Below are positions 19,410 to 30,727 of a stretch of DNA of 64,000 nt, one piece after another. The DNA comes from Mesorhabditis belari (lineage: Eukaryota > Nematoda > Chromadorea > Rhabditida > Rhabditidae). Position numbers and translations under genes: made by a program. The notes under the pieces were generated by a model. That model did not search any database. It had not been told where the DNA came from and saw nothing but the letters and a program-made list of their open reading frames with translations. Every line of letters starts with the position of its first letter. Positions within the stretch are counted from its first letter, which is position 1. The stretch is from contig CAUEEP010000688.1 of the NCBI GenBank assembly GCA_958450365.1, positions 62,001 through 126,000 of the forward strand, written 5' to 3'.

Positions 19410-20427
19410 TCAACAACAATTTACAGGAAAACTACACCAAAATCGGCAACCCGGCGCGTCACAATTGTTCACACATCGATTAGGGCAACAGAGATCATCA
19501 GGTTGAAAGGGATTTCTGGTGAAGCTGGGTCGAATTGTCGGTCGACTACTTCTGTAGATTGGCCGTTGTGTAGTAGAGGGTCTTTCCTCTGAAAATAGAT
19601 AGTCTCTTGTCTATCTGATTTTAAGGGTTTATAGCGGCACAGTGATGCTGCTATAGGTCTATTTCTAGCTCAAATTCTTCTTAGAAACCAGCTAGCTTGT
19701 AAAAATTGTCAACAAACCATCGAAATATTCATCCTCGAAGTCTCTATCTTCATCCTCAAAGTCTCCAGCTTCAAATGGACGCAATGTGGTGGTAAGTGGT
19801 GCATAGACTGGTCTTTCTTCCAGGTGCTCTAAACCACAAAGTAAAAAGATCATGACAAAACAATAAATCTGAACCAAAGTTAGCTTTTCAAGTTGGACCC
19901 AGGGGCCCAGTGGTTTACCAGTGTTTATTAATGTGAAAATCGTTATTAATGATTGATTGGTATTTGTAGAAATCATATAGTAATAGGTCAAGTCTACAGT
20001 AAAATTTTTAGATTAGATTGTAAGCATGACAAAACTCTTAAAACTTACCGCTCGCACCATTTGACGAGCTCGTACTCCTAGATATGACGAGACCCAGGAT
20101 CAATAACAGAGCAAAGGCTAGAATAAAAAAATAAACGATCCTCCTGTAGATTTTGTCCTTCATAACAGCCTTGAGAATATATTGTGGAAAGATTCTCGAA
20201 AAACATCCAGATTTTTCTTTTTCTTCTTTTCGAAAACGAACTTCTTCTAGCATTGGCACAACTTCAGCTTGCTGTGGGTAGACGCTGAACGTGGAAATGG
20301 GTGGTGGAGTCAAACCCTCATGTTCATCTATTGCGACTTTGTCGATTCCATCGTTGAACCCGATCGGTCGAATACAGACGCTTTGATTATCAACAGGCTT
20401 CGGGGCAAAGAAATGGGGCGAGGCCAT
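19410..20427 (-). CDS. Type II membrane protein with C-terminal eight-Cys motif
   Basis: Three exons in phase: 20427-20049, 19828-19718, 19588-19410; 222 residues. Order: ~100-residue cytosolic N-terminus with Pro/Glu-rich and basic stretches; one membrane helix (IVYFFILAFALLLILGLVIS) near residues 95-118; a Ser/Thr-rich stalk with two EERP repeats and a very acidic segment (GDFEDEDRDFEDEYFD); then a compact C-terminus, CCP-x2-C-x3-CD-x3-C-x2-WC-x-F-x2-NCC. The same eight-Cys pattern occurs in the protein ending at 31338. AATAAA follows the stop on the minus strand. No N-terminal signal peptide and positive charges before the helix suggest the Cys-rich end is outside the cell. Family not recognised. 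Confidence 0.8.
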
Positions 20428-20456
20428 CTGGAAAGATTGGATTGGCCGATAATTAA

Positions 20457-21825
20457 TGAATCAAAGAAAGGGGATTTTGTTGTAAAGTTTGTAGTTGGCC
20501 CTGAGTCTTTACCACTACAAGAGACAACAGGTAAACCTTATTTCAAAGCACTTGCATTGATTGGGCATGATTTCTCATTTCTTTTATTTACTACTTTTGT
20601 GCCAATCAGTGGAAAATTTTCAAATGAACATATTCATCATATTATGCTATATGGATTCGATAAAGGTTCAACTTCAAGCCTAGCTCTAGATCACATAACA
20701 AAAGTATATTAGGTTTCAATTAGGTTTTAATTCGATTAAGTTTCAATTAGGTTCCAATTCGGTTCCGAATAGGTTTCAATTCGATTCCGATTCGGTTCTA
20801 TTTCCGCTTCGATTAGGTTCCAATTAGGCTCTATTTCCGCTCAATTCGGTTGCAATTCGGTTCCGAATAAGTTCTAATTCGGTTCCGAATAAGTTCCAAT
20901 TAGGTTCCGATTCGCTTCCTATTCGGTTCCAATTCGGTTCCCATTAGGTTAGGATTCGACCCGTTGAAGTTGAAATTGACCAAATATTGGAGCTATTAAG
21001 CGAAAACATCCTGAAGACTACACGTGAACTTAGAAAAGACCCTGGTTTGAGTCATTCTACAGTAGAACATCATTTGACTAAATGGGATTATAGATCTATT
21101 TTGGGGCAATGGGTTCCTCATGCCTTAACTGACCCTATGAAAGGCCAGCGTCTCACTATTGCTGCAGCTCGGCTTTCACGATTTGACCACAAATACTTTT
21201 TATCCAGGCTTATTACAGGAGATAAAAAAGGGGCAACTTTCGGAGGCAAAGGTAATGAGTTGGACCCGGAGAAAAACCTTTTCCTGAGCCCAAACCTGAA
21301 ACTCATCAAAAGACGTTTATGCTCTCAGTTTGGTGAGATCTTACTGGTGTAGCGTATTGGGTGTTACACCCAATACAAGCATTGGATACACAATACAGCA
21401 ATCAACTGAAGAATCTGGCCAAAGCTCTCGAGACAAAAAGACCAGATCTGTAAAAGGTCATATTGTAGCATGCCCGCCCACAAACTGCTAAACTGACTCG
21501 CTCTACAATCAAGAGCCTGGGCTGGGAACTTCTACCCCACCCAGCATATTCCACAGATCTAGCTCCATCAGATTGCCATTTATTTCGGTCAATGGAAAAT
21601 ACGGAGAGCATTTTGAAGATGAAAAAGACGCCAAAAGATGATTGCAGAACTACTTTGACTCAAAATCAAAGATTTTTTACAAGAGAGGAATTTGACTTCT
21701 ACCAGTAAAATGGGCAGTTTATTGAAAAAGATGGAAACGATTTTGATTGATTTAGATGGCTTTATTGAATAAATATTTCTGCTTAAACTTAACTCACTAC
21801 TTATCGGCCAACCCAATAACTGTTC
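20457..21825 (+). mobile_element. Mariner relic with internal minisatellite
   Basis: Segments in order: an N-terminal helix-turn-helix (HIHHIMLYGFDKGS, SLALDHITKVY), then TTRELRKDPGLSHSTV, WVPHALTDPMKGQRL, LITGDKKG (first catalytic region, Asp-Glu-Lys altered to Asp-Lys-Lys), [10 protein letters not shown] (second region), and [17 protein letters not shown] with SDCHLF (third region). Terminal repeat ...CGGCCAACCCAA ends near 21823. The frame is broken several times and split by a ~250-bp GGTTCCAATTCGGTTCC array (20705-20950). Dead. Confidence 0.88.
20705..20950. repeat. GGTTCCAATTCGG-type array inside the mariner
   Basis: About 20 irregular units of roughly 10-13 bp, sitting exactly between the transposase helix-turn-helix and the next conserved segment. 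Confidence 0.8.
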
Positions 21826-21988
21826 TTTCTGAGACCTGAACCCATGATATGAGTCCTATTCACTGGAGGCTTGCACATGAACTGATAGCTCAAGTAGAGT
21901 GCTCAGTCCTTGATCCAGATCTAGAGAGATCGTGATTCAAAAGCTTCCTGGTGAAAAATCAATTAATAATCCTCTTTTATTCCTTTTT

Positions 21989-24852
21989 CTATGCTTCAAC
22001 TATAAATGTACCATAAATTTTTAAACTTGCCTCATTCAACGCACGCAATTGCTGATAAACATCGCTAGCCGTCGGTCGGCTGCTCTGCTTAAAACGCGTG
22101 CATTCCTCCACGATCTTCTTGATTTCCGAGCCACACAGAGGAGGTGGTTGAACATTTTTCAATTTTTTCTTCTTAACATCATTGGAGAATACTTCTAAGT
22201 TAAATCCTCCATTAGTTGCTCGGTATTGCTCGATTGTACTCCAGACTCTTCTAAACAAAACTCTTCAGTTTGATATGTTTGAAATAATATGTATTTTTTT
22301 AATCTTCAATTCTTTTTATGCTTTATACTTTTTGATTCTTTAGTTTTCTTAGAGTATTCAGATGAACTATCGATTGCTACTGACCTCCTTTCAATCATCT
22401 CCCACATCACCAGTCCCATCGAATAAACATCGTTTTTATGGGAAATCTGAAGGCATAGGTGAGTAAAAGATAAGCGAAAGTTAAACCTTTTTGCCATTTT
22501 CCAACGGATTCATGTATCGTTCCGTGCCAATCAGTGTCCCAGTCGTTTGGCTGAACCGTGTCTCCTTCACACAACCAAAGTCCCCGAGTTTCAACGTGAA
22601 ATCTTCGCTCACCAAGATGCTGGAAAAATCAGTGTGTTTAAAATTTCTGTACAATTGAATTTCTATAAAAAAGCTATAAAAAAAGAAGTAGCTTCTTTTA
22701 AAGAAGTAGCTGCGTTAAAGAAGTAGCTGCTTTTAAAGAAGTAGCTGCTTTTAAAGAAGTAGCTGCGTTAAAGAAGTAGCTGCTTTTAAAGAAGTAGCTG
22801 CGTTAAAGAAGTAGCTGCTTTTAAAGAATTAGCTGCTTTTAGAGAAGTAGTTGCTTTTAGAGAAATAGTTGCTTTTAAAGAAGTAGCTGCTTTTAAAGAA
22901 GTAGCTGCTTTTAAAGATGTCAAATGGTTTTGAGATACCCTTTATTATAAAGTAAGAAAAGAAACGGATTACACCAGAGTTTCAGCCTTTTACAATGAAA
23001 GGGTTTGATCTGACTTTTGTGGTTTGATATCTCGATGAATTCCGTGTGTTCCATGGAGATATTCCAGAGCTCCAAATATTTGTTCGGCCCAACAAGTGAC
23101 CGTTCTCATTGTGTAAACCCATCTTGAGCCAAAAACAACTAAATACAACCATTGAATAGCAATGGGCAATTTAGTTACTTTTTTCCAGAGACCCATATAG
23201 ACAATATTCCATGACAATAGCGAACATTGGATGATTATCGTGGGGAAGTGCAGCCGTTCGAAATGCTCGAACGATGTTTGTATGTTTGAGGCTTGTCATT
23301 GCTGCCCATTCCTGTTCGTAATACCGTACTCGTTTCTCATCAACACAAGGTATCACCTTCACCACGTAAGGTCTGAATGGAGGTTTTTCAAGGAGTAAAC
23401 GAGAAAACGAAACTAGTCTTTGCTAGATAAGGGCGGTATTTGTTTCATACTGCTACATGGTAAATCCAAGCTTAACCAACATAGAAAATCTTGCCACTAC
23501 CCGCTTTGTTACCAAGTTTTCGACAGGCTTAGACAAGCTTAAACATGCTTAGACAAGCTTAAACAAGCTTAAACAAGCTTAAACAAGCCTAGACATGCTT
23601 AAACATGCTTAGACAAGCTTAAACAAGCCTAGACATGCTTAAACATGCTTAGACAAGCTTAAACAAGCTTAAACAAGCTTAAACAAGCCTAGACATGCTT
23701 AAACATGCTTAGACAAGCTTAAACAAGCTTAAACAAGCTTAAACAAGCCTAGACATGCTTAAACATGCTTAGACAAGCTTAAGCAAGCTTAAACAAGCCT
23801 AGACATGCTTAAACATGCTTAGACAAGCTTAAACAAGCTTAAACAAGCCTAGACATGCTTAAACATGCTTAGACAAGCTTAAACAAGCTTAAACAAGCTT
23901 AAACAAGCCTAGACATGCTTAAACATGCTTAGACAAGCTTAAACAAGCTTAAACAAGCCCTAGACATGCTTAAACATGCTTAGACAAGCTTAAACAAGCT
24001 TAAACAAGCTTAAACAAGCCTAGACATGCTTAAACATGCTTAGACAAGCTTAAACAAGCTTAAACAAGCTTAAACAAGCCTAGACATGCTTAAACATGCT
24101 TAGACAAGCTTAAACAAGCTTAAACAAGCCTAGACATGCTTAAACATGCTTAGACAAGCTTAAACAAGCTTAAACAAGCTTAAACAAGCCTAGACATGCT
24201 TAAACATGCTTAGACAAGCTTAAACAAGCTTAAACAAGCTTAAACAAGCCTAGACATGCTTAAACATGCTTAGACAAGCTTAAACAAGCTTAAACAAGCC
24301 TAGACATGCTTAAACATGCTTAGACAAGCTTAAACAAGCTTAAACAAGCTTAAACAAGCCTAGACATGCTTAAACATGCTTAGACAAGCTTAAACAAGCT
24401 TAAACAAGCCTAGACATGCTTAAACATGCTTAGACAAGCTTAAACAAGCTTAAACAAGCTTAAACAAGCCTAGACATGCTTAAACATGCTTAGACAAGCT
24501 TAAACAAGCTTAAACAAGCTTAAACAAGCCTAGACATGCTTAAACATGCTTAGACAAGCTTAAACAAGCCTAAACAAGCTTAAACAAGCTTAAACAAGCT
24601 TAAACAAGCCTAGACATGCTTAAACATGCTTAGACAAGCTTAAACAAGCTTAAACATGCTTAAACAAGCTTAAACAGGCTTAGACGAGCTTAGACAAGCT
24701 TAAACAAGATTAAAGCCGTTAAAAAGATTTGTCAGTTCCATTTCTATCAAAGAAACTCACGGGTTATTTTGCTCAAAAAGATGAACCATCCCAAAGCCGC
24801 CATTCCCAATCACTTTCCCTTTTGACAAGTCGATCTTCTCACCTTCATTCAT
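21989..24852 (-). CDS. Protein kinase, single-domain, complete
   Basis: Six exons in phase: 24852-24761, 23372-23179, 23138-23015, 22619-22487, 22446-22385, 22250-21989; 288 residues. Kinase motifs in order: glycine loop VIGNGGFGMV, catalytic Lys in YVVKVI, Glu of helix C in YEQEWAAM, HRDIKPQN catalytic loop, LGDFGCV, activation-loop end GTERYMNP, DVYSMGLVMWEM helix F, and a final RPTASDVYQQL. All key residues are present, so it is probably active. The layout resembles small NEK-like Ser/Thr kinases, but KPQN/GTERYMNP also occurs in other nematode-specific kinases, so I leave the group open. Essentially all of the protein is the catalytic domain. Intron 1 (1.4 kb) is almost entirely a higher-order minisatellite and intron 3 contains another. 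Confidence 0.92.
22680..22917. repeat. Minisatellite AAAGAAGTAGCTGC in kinase intron 3
   Basis: About 13 units of 16-19 bp alternating between AAAGAAGTAGCTGCTTTT and AAAGAAGTAGCTGCGTT. Confidence 0.9.
23526..24712. repeat. 1.2-kb higher-order minisatellite in kinase intron 1
   Basis: Basic unit about 12 bp (AAACAAGCTTAA variants). Units are ordered into super-repeats: AGACATGCTT, AAACATGCTT, AGACAAGCTT, two or three AAACAAGCTT, AAACAAGCCT, then again. Super-repeats therefore come in shorter and longer versions differing by one 12-mer. HindIII sites (AAGCTT) occur in nearly every unit. Confidence 0.95.
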
Positions 24853-25373
24853 TTTCTAGTTCAGTAGAATTTTCGAATCATAAAGTCAATAAAAGAATAT
24901 CAGGGTAGAATAATTCCAGCAAAAGATAGTTCTAGCTCTCAACCAGCTTTTTTGAACCACATTGATCAGTTGGTCTTGAAAAAAGTCCTTTTTCTTGTCT
25001 TTTTTCTTTTCCTTTTTCTCTGGTTGAGATCAATCTACCCCTCCCCTTCAGCCCATAAATCTTTCTAATATCTCTCTTGCCAACAGAAGTCCACATCCTT
25101 GATTTCCCGAAAAGAAAAAACTAACACAAGAATTTTCTAGCTCATTCTCTTTAAGTTAGCTTTTCAGAACAATTTATTGAAAGATTTGCGCAATATAGCA
25201 AAAAATGGAATAAGATAATCTATAAGTTAACAAGTTCCGGAACTGCACACCAATATGGACACCTTCCCGAGTTATAATATCTGATACAGCTGACTAGACA
25301 ACATTTTCGAAGAATTCGCTTGGTCAAATCTAAACAGATTAATTTATGCAAAAACTTTTTATTTCTTTATAAA

Positions 25374-25440
25374 ATTGACTCATTACTTATCGGCCAACCC
25401 AATAACTGTTCTTTCTGAGACCTGAACCTTCTTAGTTCTT
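25374..25440. mobile_element. Mariner terminal fragment
   Basis: Matches the end of the mariner at 21787-21845 (ACTTATCGGCCAACCCAATA and following bases), including the flanking CTTTCTGAGACCTGAAC, so flank and end were copied together. Confidence 0.7.
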
Positions 25441-25675
25441 TCTGAGACATGATGCATCAGAGTTTTACCATTATGCCACTCATTTTCTCTTTATTCCTTC
25501 TCTCTCGTAACTCTCGTGACCTAGTAAGTCTTGGAGCGACTATACATGCAACCAAGCTAGTGTCAAACCAAAAGCTGTTGATATTCTCGAAAGAAATATG
25601 TCCAGACTTCTCCTTCTCCATTTCCTAACCACTATGGATTTTTTCAAACAGTAAGAAGAATTATCAAGGTTTCTT

Positions 25676-25885
25676 CTGGATCAATTGAATGCTGTCAATT
25701 GAATGCTGTCAATTGAATTCTGTCAATTGAATGCTGTCAATTGAATGCTGTCAATTGAATGCTGTCAATTGAATGCTGTCAATTGAATGCTGTCAATTGA
25801 ATGCTGTCAATTGAATGCTGTCAATTGAATGCTGTCAATTGAATGCTGTCAATTGAATGCTGTCAATTGAATTCTGTCAATTTCA
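25676..25885. repeat. 14-bp minisatellite TGCTGTCAATTGAA
   Basis: About 15 nearly perfect units. Confidence 0.95.
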
Positions 25886-26167
25886 TTGTTTAGGATTCTC
25901 TGGTTGGTCTTTTTGATCGAGAGTATCAGGAAATCGTCGTTTTTCTTTCTTTCATCAACGCCAGCGATTTCTTTCTATCGAGAAGGAAGAAATTTGAGCC
26001 AAAGTTTTATGCCGTTGAAGAATGAATTCTGTCTACTTTTCATCAAAAAACTAAAAACTAGAACAAGGTTTATTCACAAAAGAACTTCGGAACAGAAACT
26101 TTCAAACTATTTATTCCGGGACAATATAATCTTTCGGTTTATATTGTCCTATATCATTATATGTTCC

Positions 26168-26310
26168 CTATCAAAAGCGTAGCGTCAAAAGCGTAGCGTC
26201 AAAAGCGTAGTGTCAAAAGCGTAGTGTCAAAAGCGTAGTGTCAAAAGCGTAGTGTCAAAAGCGTAGTGTCAAAAGCGTAGTGTCAAAAGCGTAGTGTCAA
26301 AAGCGTAGCT
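26168..26310. repeat. 14-bp minisatellite GTCAAAAGCGTAGT
   Basis: About ten units; first two and last carry AGC instead of AGT. Confidence 0.95.
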
Positions 26311-26587
26311 CACTGAGAGCTAGAAAAGTATCAAAAAAACTTGGTACTTTCCTATGCAAAGTACAAAAGAGCTCAACAAGTATGAACATCATGTAAATCA
26401 TCCATTGAAATTCACAATGAAATGAGTTTTTGGTGTTTTGATATAAATGCCAGAAATCAATAGCCCAAAAAACAAAAATATTTTTCGCCACCGCTTCCAT
26501 TGTCTTTTTTGTATATAAGCTTATGGAAGATATTGGAAATATCGAGCAATACTTTGAACATTCGATCTACTGAATAATCGAATAACA

Positions 26588-29418
26588 ATGTCTGCTCTAC
26601 TCCATCTCCTTCTCGTCTCAACAGCTCTCTTCAACTCGTTTGCCGAGAGTGCCGGCGGTTTTATGGGTGAGTCTGGAATAGATCGCTTGCTTCTGACTAG
26701 TGAACGACTTCTCGACTTCTGACTTCTCGACTTCTGACTTCTCGACTCTATTGACTTTCTGTTGTTTAACACTTTTAGGAGCAGCACTTTCCTACACAAA
26801 ATACATCCTGCTAAACTCATTGCTTGAATATCCGTCGCTGGATTATTTTAATTTTTTGCATGCAGATATTCTTATTTTTCTTTCATATGATGCAAAAAAA
26901 TGATATAATTCCTTCCCTAAGCACGCAAAATCAAAAAAATCCTTCCAGAAAGTAGAGAAAACCTTGATGAAATTTGTTGTAAAGCTTAGTTTGTTCCATG
27001 GGACAATAGTCATCCAGGTGTTAGTTCCAAAGATATATTTCCTGTAGCTGAATGGTTAAAGCATTAGTCCGGATGAAGCGGTAGGTTGACGGTCCAAATC
27101 CCGATCGAGATCTTTCTTTCGGCTCTTTCAGAACTTTCGGTTCTTTCGGAACTTTCGGTTCTTTCGGTTCTTTCGGAACTTTCAGAACTTCCGGTTCTTT
27201 CAGAACTTCCGGTTCTTTCGGTTCTTCTCAAGAATAGGAGAATTCTGAAAAGAGATCATTTTTGAATAGTCAGATCTAGAAATCAGTGCATACAAATAAC
27301 TTTTTTAGGTGCATCTAATAGAACTGGAGTTGATCTATTCCAAAATGACCCATTTTCAAAATTCCCCTATTCTTGGGAAGAGCTGTTCTGAAAGGGCTGG
27401 AAGAGCTGTTTAGACTTTACTTTATTCACTTCCCTTTTAGGTGTGGCGGCTGATGTGCAGGATATCGTCGAAGAGATGACTCAAGACTACAAAGTTTTGG
27501 TGACCAACACAGCCTCAAATTCGATCTATCTGAAATGTGCATCGGCTGACGATACAATCATGGGCGATGGATCGGATGATGATGGCTGGTGGACGTTGGA
27601 GAATGGACAGGTGAGGCAAGGGGAATGGGTTAGTCGAGTCTCAATATTGATCACATTTAAAGGGATTTCATTTCAGTGTATGGCTGTGGTTCTAGTTCGA
27701 AGCAGTTTTTTCTTTCTTTAGTAAATATTGTAACAAAGAAAACCGTTCAGCATCTACCAGTACAGGAATTTAAAAATCTCAGTGAGCAAACAACTCATCC
27801 ATTTCTATTGACAAACATCCGTGAAATGGATGATTGGATGAGATATTCTGATTGTTGGCAAAGAAACCAGCTTATCGAAATCTACAATCTACAAAAGAGC
27901 TTCCAGAACTTTTAATAAAAACTCAGCAACAAGAAAGGCAAAATCTCAATTCAATTCTGAATAGATTCAAATTTTCTATTCAAATGTCATCAATTTGAGC
28001 TTTGAGAAATATTGCCCGTGATCTATTTATTGAATTGAAGTCTTTTGTAGGCTTTGGGCTGGACCTTCCAAAAGAACAACTTCGGAACAACATGTTTCTG
28101 GTGTTATGCGAACAATAACGGACAAGAGGCTCGCGATTCGGGCAATTGGTGGGGTACAGATTGAAGAGAATAACGTAAAGATAATCGGAGTTTACCGTAA
28201 GCTTCAAGCTATTGTCGCATAGTATTTCTCAGTAAAAATACTGTAGTCTTTTGGGGAACTTTGCTGTTATTCGTCATTTCTTAAATCGGTGAAATTTACG
28301 GATTTATATGAATGATTTGAGGCATGGAATGAAGGGAGAGGAAGAGGAAGAGGAAGAGGGAGAAGGAGAGGGAGAGGAAGAGGGAGAGGAAGAGGGAGAG
28401 GGAGAAGGAAAGGGAGAGGGAGGCAGGGAGCTAGGGAGAGGCTACCACTTAAGGTGGAGTTTAAGCCTATAGAATGGTACCCTCGTAGAGTTTGACGCGG
28501 GGAATCCGAATCCATTTTTAGTTTTTCCTGCCGACTTCTCAATCGCCAGATATTTGGCATCAAATTTTTTGCATTCGAATTTAGGGCACTCTCTAGCGAA
28601 GGAGAACACTCCGACAGTGGTGTCGAGGGAAAGCAGTGAATTCATAGGCAGACGATTATGACAAAGCAACACACAAGGCAGAAAATTGTCTCAAAAGTTG
28701 AGTTAAGAGTAAGGTTACAATCTTAAACAAGTACCTAAATTAGTTTAGCTACCCTTTTATGTACAGAACAAAGCAAACACTTGGCACTAGCCGGATACGA
28801 ATCATGATCGTCTGCCTATGAATGACCATCGTTAGATGACCCGTTAGATGACCCGTTAGATGACCCGTTAGATGACCCGTTAGATGACCCGTTAGATGAC
28901 CCGTTAGATAACCCGTTAGATGACCCGTTAGATGACCTGTTAGATGACCCGTTAGATGACCCGTTAGATAACCCGTTAGATGACCCGTTAGATGACCCGT
29001 TAGATGACCTGTTAGATGACCCATCGTTAGATGACCCATCGTTAGATGACCCATCGTTAGATGACCCATCGTTAGATGACCCATCGTTAGATGACCCATC
29101 GTTAGATGACCCATCGTTAGATGACCCATCGTTAGATGACCCATCGTTAGATGACCCATCGTTAGATGACCCATCGTTAGATGACCCATATTCGTTTCCA
29201 GGTACATCCATCAAGATGTGTTTGGTTGGGATGGTTGCGATGGACCGGCAAACCAAGATGGAGTCGATGAGAACTATGTGACCACTTGGGAGGTCCGAAA
29301 TGATGGAATGTACTCGAATATGTGCAACGATTGTGAGGGAGGGTCCATTTGGAGCAAATATCAAGATTGGGGGAACCGCCCCATAAACACATCACATTTA
29401 AACGATTGTTTTCTGTGA
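26588..29418 (+). CDS. Secreted S1-like (plant self-incompatibility type) protein
   Basis: Four exons in phase: 26588-26666, 27441-27610, 28051-28100, 29202-29418; 171 residues. Signal peptide MSALLHLLLVSTALFNSFAESA. The mature part follows the S1 pattern: YKVLVTN strand, SIYLKCASADD (family: L-x-x-C-x-S-x-D-D), GWTFQKNNFGTTCFW (family: W-x-F-x-N-x-F/W-G-T-T-x-F-W), VFGWDGC, and TWEVRNDGMYSN (family: W-x-V-x-x-D-G-I/L-Y). S1 proteins are small secreted beta-sandwich ligands, known mainly from plants. The exon 3 donor (TTTCTG|GTGTTA) is forced by phase; without it the frame ends after 20 more codons. Introns hold a tRNA relic, a purine tract and a 15-bp minisatellite. Similarity judged by eye; the fold needs a profile search. 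Confidence 0.7.
27041..27115 (+). pseudogene. tRNA-derived relic in S1-like intron 1
   Basis: TCCTGTAGCTGAATGGTTAAAGCA is a D-arm and GACGGTCCAAATCCCG a degenerate T-arm, 73 nt apart in total. It is followed directly by a CTTTCGGTTCTTTCGG array to 27232. Confidence 0.5.
27115..27232. repeat. Array of TTCGGTTCTTTCGGAACT units
   Basis: Irregular 9-18 bp units following the tRNA relic. Confidence 0.8.
28324..28440. repeat. Purine-only tract GGAGAGGAAGAG
   Basis: About 115 bases almost purely A/G, in intron 3 of the S1-like gene; capable of triplex or slipped structure. Confidence 0.9.
28442..28672 (-). CDS. Uncharacterised frame within S1-like intron 3, antisense
   Basis: 76 codons; the segment ECPKFECKKFDAKYL to RVPFYRLK looks less like random AT-rich sequence. 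It may be a last exon after a weak acceptor (GCTAGAG). A 17-bp piece (ATTCATAGGCAGACGAT) near 28640 recurs inverted near 28805. No family recognised. Confidence 0.25.
   Translation of the reverse strand: MLLCHNRLPMNSLLSLDTTVGVFSFARECPKFECKKFDAKYLAIEKSAGKTKNGFGFPASNSTRVPFYRLKLHLKW
28826..29190. repeat. Composite 12/15-bp minisatellite
   Basis: About 16 units of 12 bp (CGTTAGATGACC) pass abruptly at ~29019 into about 12 units of 15 bp (ATCGTTAGATGACCC). Ends ten bases before the acceptor of S1-like exon 4. Confidence 0.95.
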
Positions 29419-29599
29419 ATAAAGGCATGCAAATTCATTTCTGCTTTTGCAACATCATCATCAATAACGCGCAAAAACAATAAAAGATCATAGTATCTCT
29501 TACTTACAGTTCAAAATCTATATGAACGTTTACGAAGAGATTGGCTGAATGAATTTCTCTGAAAATTTGACTATTTGCCTAACTTTTTGTGCTCTATAT

Positions 29600-29800
29600 T
29601 TTATCTATTGACACCAAGATAGGTTTCCTTTAGCTAAAGTGTCTAAATCTCATCATCGAGGTCGTCACCCTTTTTTTGACTACCCCACTTCACGCTCCTA
29701 AAAAATCTAGAAATAAGACATTTTTAAACCCGTTTTAATGTTATTTTGCAGAAAAATAAATGGCCTTTCTAATGAAACAAACCGTAGTTTAATGGATGCT
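29600..29800. mobile_element. Fragment of the 41-kb mariner-type MITE
   Basis: Bases 29574-29790 contain diverged blocks of the element at 41010-41530: the CAAAAAGTTAG..TATCTATTGACACCAAGA part, CTAGAAATAAGACATTTTTAAACCCGTTTTAATGTTATTTTGCAG in short pieces, in inverted order. An old copy without recognisable ends. Confidence 0.55.
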
Positions 29801-29995
29801 CATTTGTTATTCGTGAACATAACGATTACATTCTGTGACGATTTTGTGTGATTACATTCACGACTTGTGCGAGACGGGAATTATGCTCGCTTGATCTTGA
29901 TTGTGAGTTGTTTGGAGGGGTGTTGAGAGCCCGTATTCTACGCTCCGGGAAAGTTTTCGCCGGAAACTCTGCCGATCCTATTCAAAGTCAAACCC

Positions 29996-30273
29996 GCCTA
30001 GCTTTGGGCAAAGTTTCATCCCGATCTAATGGCTGGCCTTCAAGCAGTAGACTTTTGTTTAAAACCAGTCGCTTTCTTCTTTGATCTTCTGTGAGCCAGA
30101 TTTTCCCAGAAAGTATCTACTTTACATTGCAAACTTTTGGCTGGAAATGTTTAGGGGTAGCAGGAAAATCGGGTTCACGGAAGATCAAAGAAGCTTGCGA
30201 CTGGTTTTAAACAAAAGTCTACTGCTTGAAGGCCAGCCATTAGATCAGGATGAAACTTTGCCCAAAGCTAGGC
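29996..30273. repeat. 278-bp imperfect palindrome
   Basis: Left arm 29996-30107 and right arm 30161-30273 pair (GCCTAGCTTTGGGCAAAG at the outer ends); loop of ~53 bp. No TA or other target duplication recognised; MITE-like or a fold-back duplication. Confidence 0.85.
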
Positions 30274-30433
30274 TGATTCTGTCTGATTATCATATAGAAA
30301 ATCTTAAAAAAAGCTATGGTTTGCTCTTTGATGAAACAAAAACGAAAAGTGTTATCAATGCTCAACCTAATCAATTTGTCTGGACTACTAGAAAATAGTG
30401 ATTTGACCACGTTAGCCTCTTCTACAATATCAA

Positions 30434-30496
30434 ACATGGCTGTGAGTCGTCCTTCAGACTGACAAATCGTTGCTTAACCAGTTGCGCCATGGCTAC
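30434..30496 (-). pseudogene. tRNA-derived relic
   Basis: Minus strand GTAGCCATGGCGCAACTGGTTAAGC is a tRNA 5' half; the anticodon stem can form but the T-arm is lost. Confidence 0.45.
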
Positions 30497-30727
30497 ACTT
30501 TTAACTTTATGGAAAAGCTGTTGTTTCAAAATTTTTGTTAAATTTCAGAGACCGAACCAAATCTCGCGAAAGAGGAATGGTTTAGTCGAGTTTAAAACTC
30601 ACAACAACAACATAAAAGACAATGCGTTTCTGTTTCCACCATCGAACATGTCGAATCGTGACGATAGCTGAAAAATGGAACAAATCTTGAAAAAGTTTAG
30701 TTTGACATGAGTCAAATGGTAGTTTTT

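Larger units (their letters stand above)
24853..26587. other. Intergenic stretch between kinase and S1-like gene
   Basis: Holds a mariner terminal fragment (25374-25440), two 14-bp arrays and AT-rich sequence. No gene recognised. A frame at 25886-26180 is open but has no recognisable content. Confidence 0.6.

Noticed and set aside
23526..24712. CRISPR-like array
   Set aside because: Units are contiguous and degenerate with no unique spacers; it is a eukaryotic minisatellite.
27443..27721. Single long exon extending past 27610
   Set aside because: The GTGAGG donor at 27611 joins in phase to the exon at 28051 that carries the next S1 segment; read-through has no family content.
27734..27915. 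Open segment inside S1-like intron 2 (KKTVQHLPVQEFKNL...)
   Set aside because: Open and hydrophilic but no splice support, no family; possibly a relic insertion.
28749..29364. Frames of 152 and 182 codons on the minus strand
   Set aside because: Translation of the 12/15-bp array in the S1-like intron.
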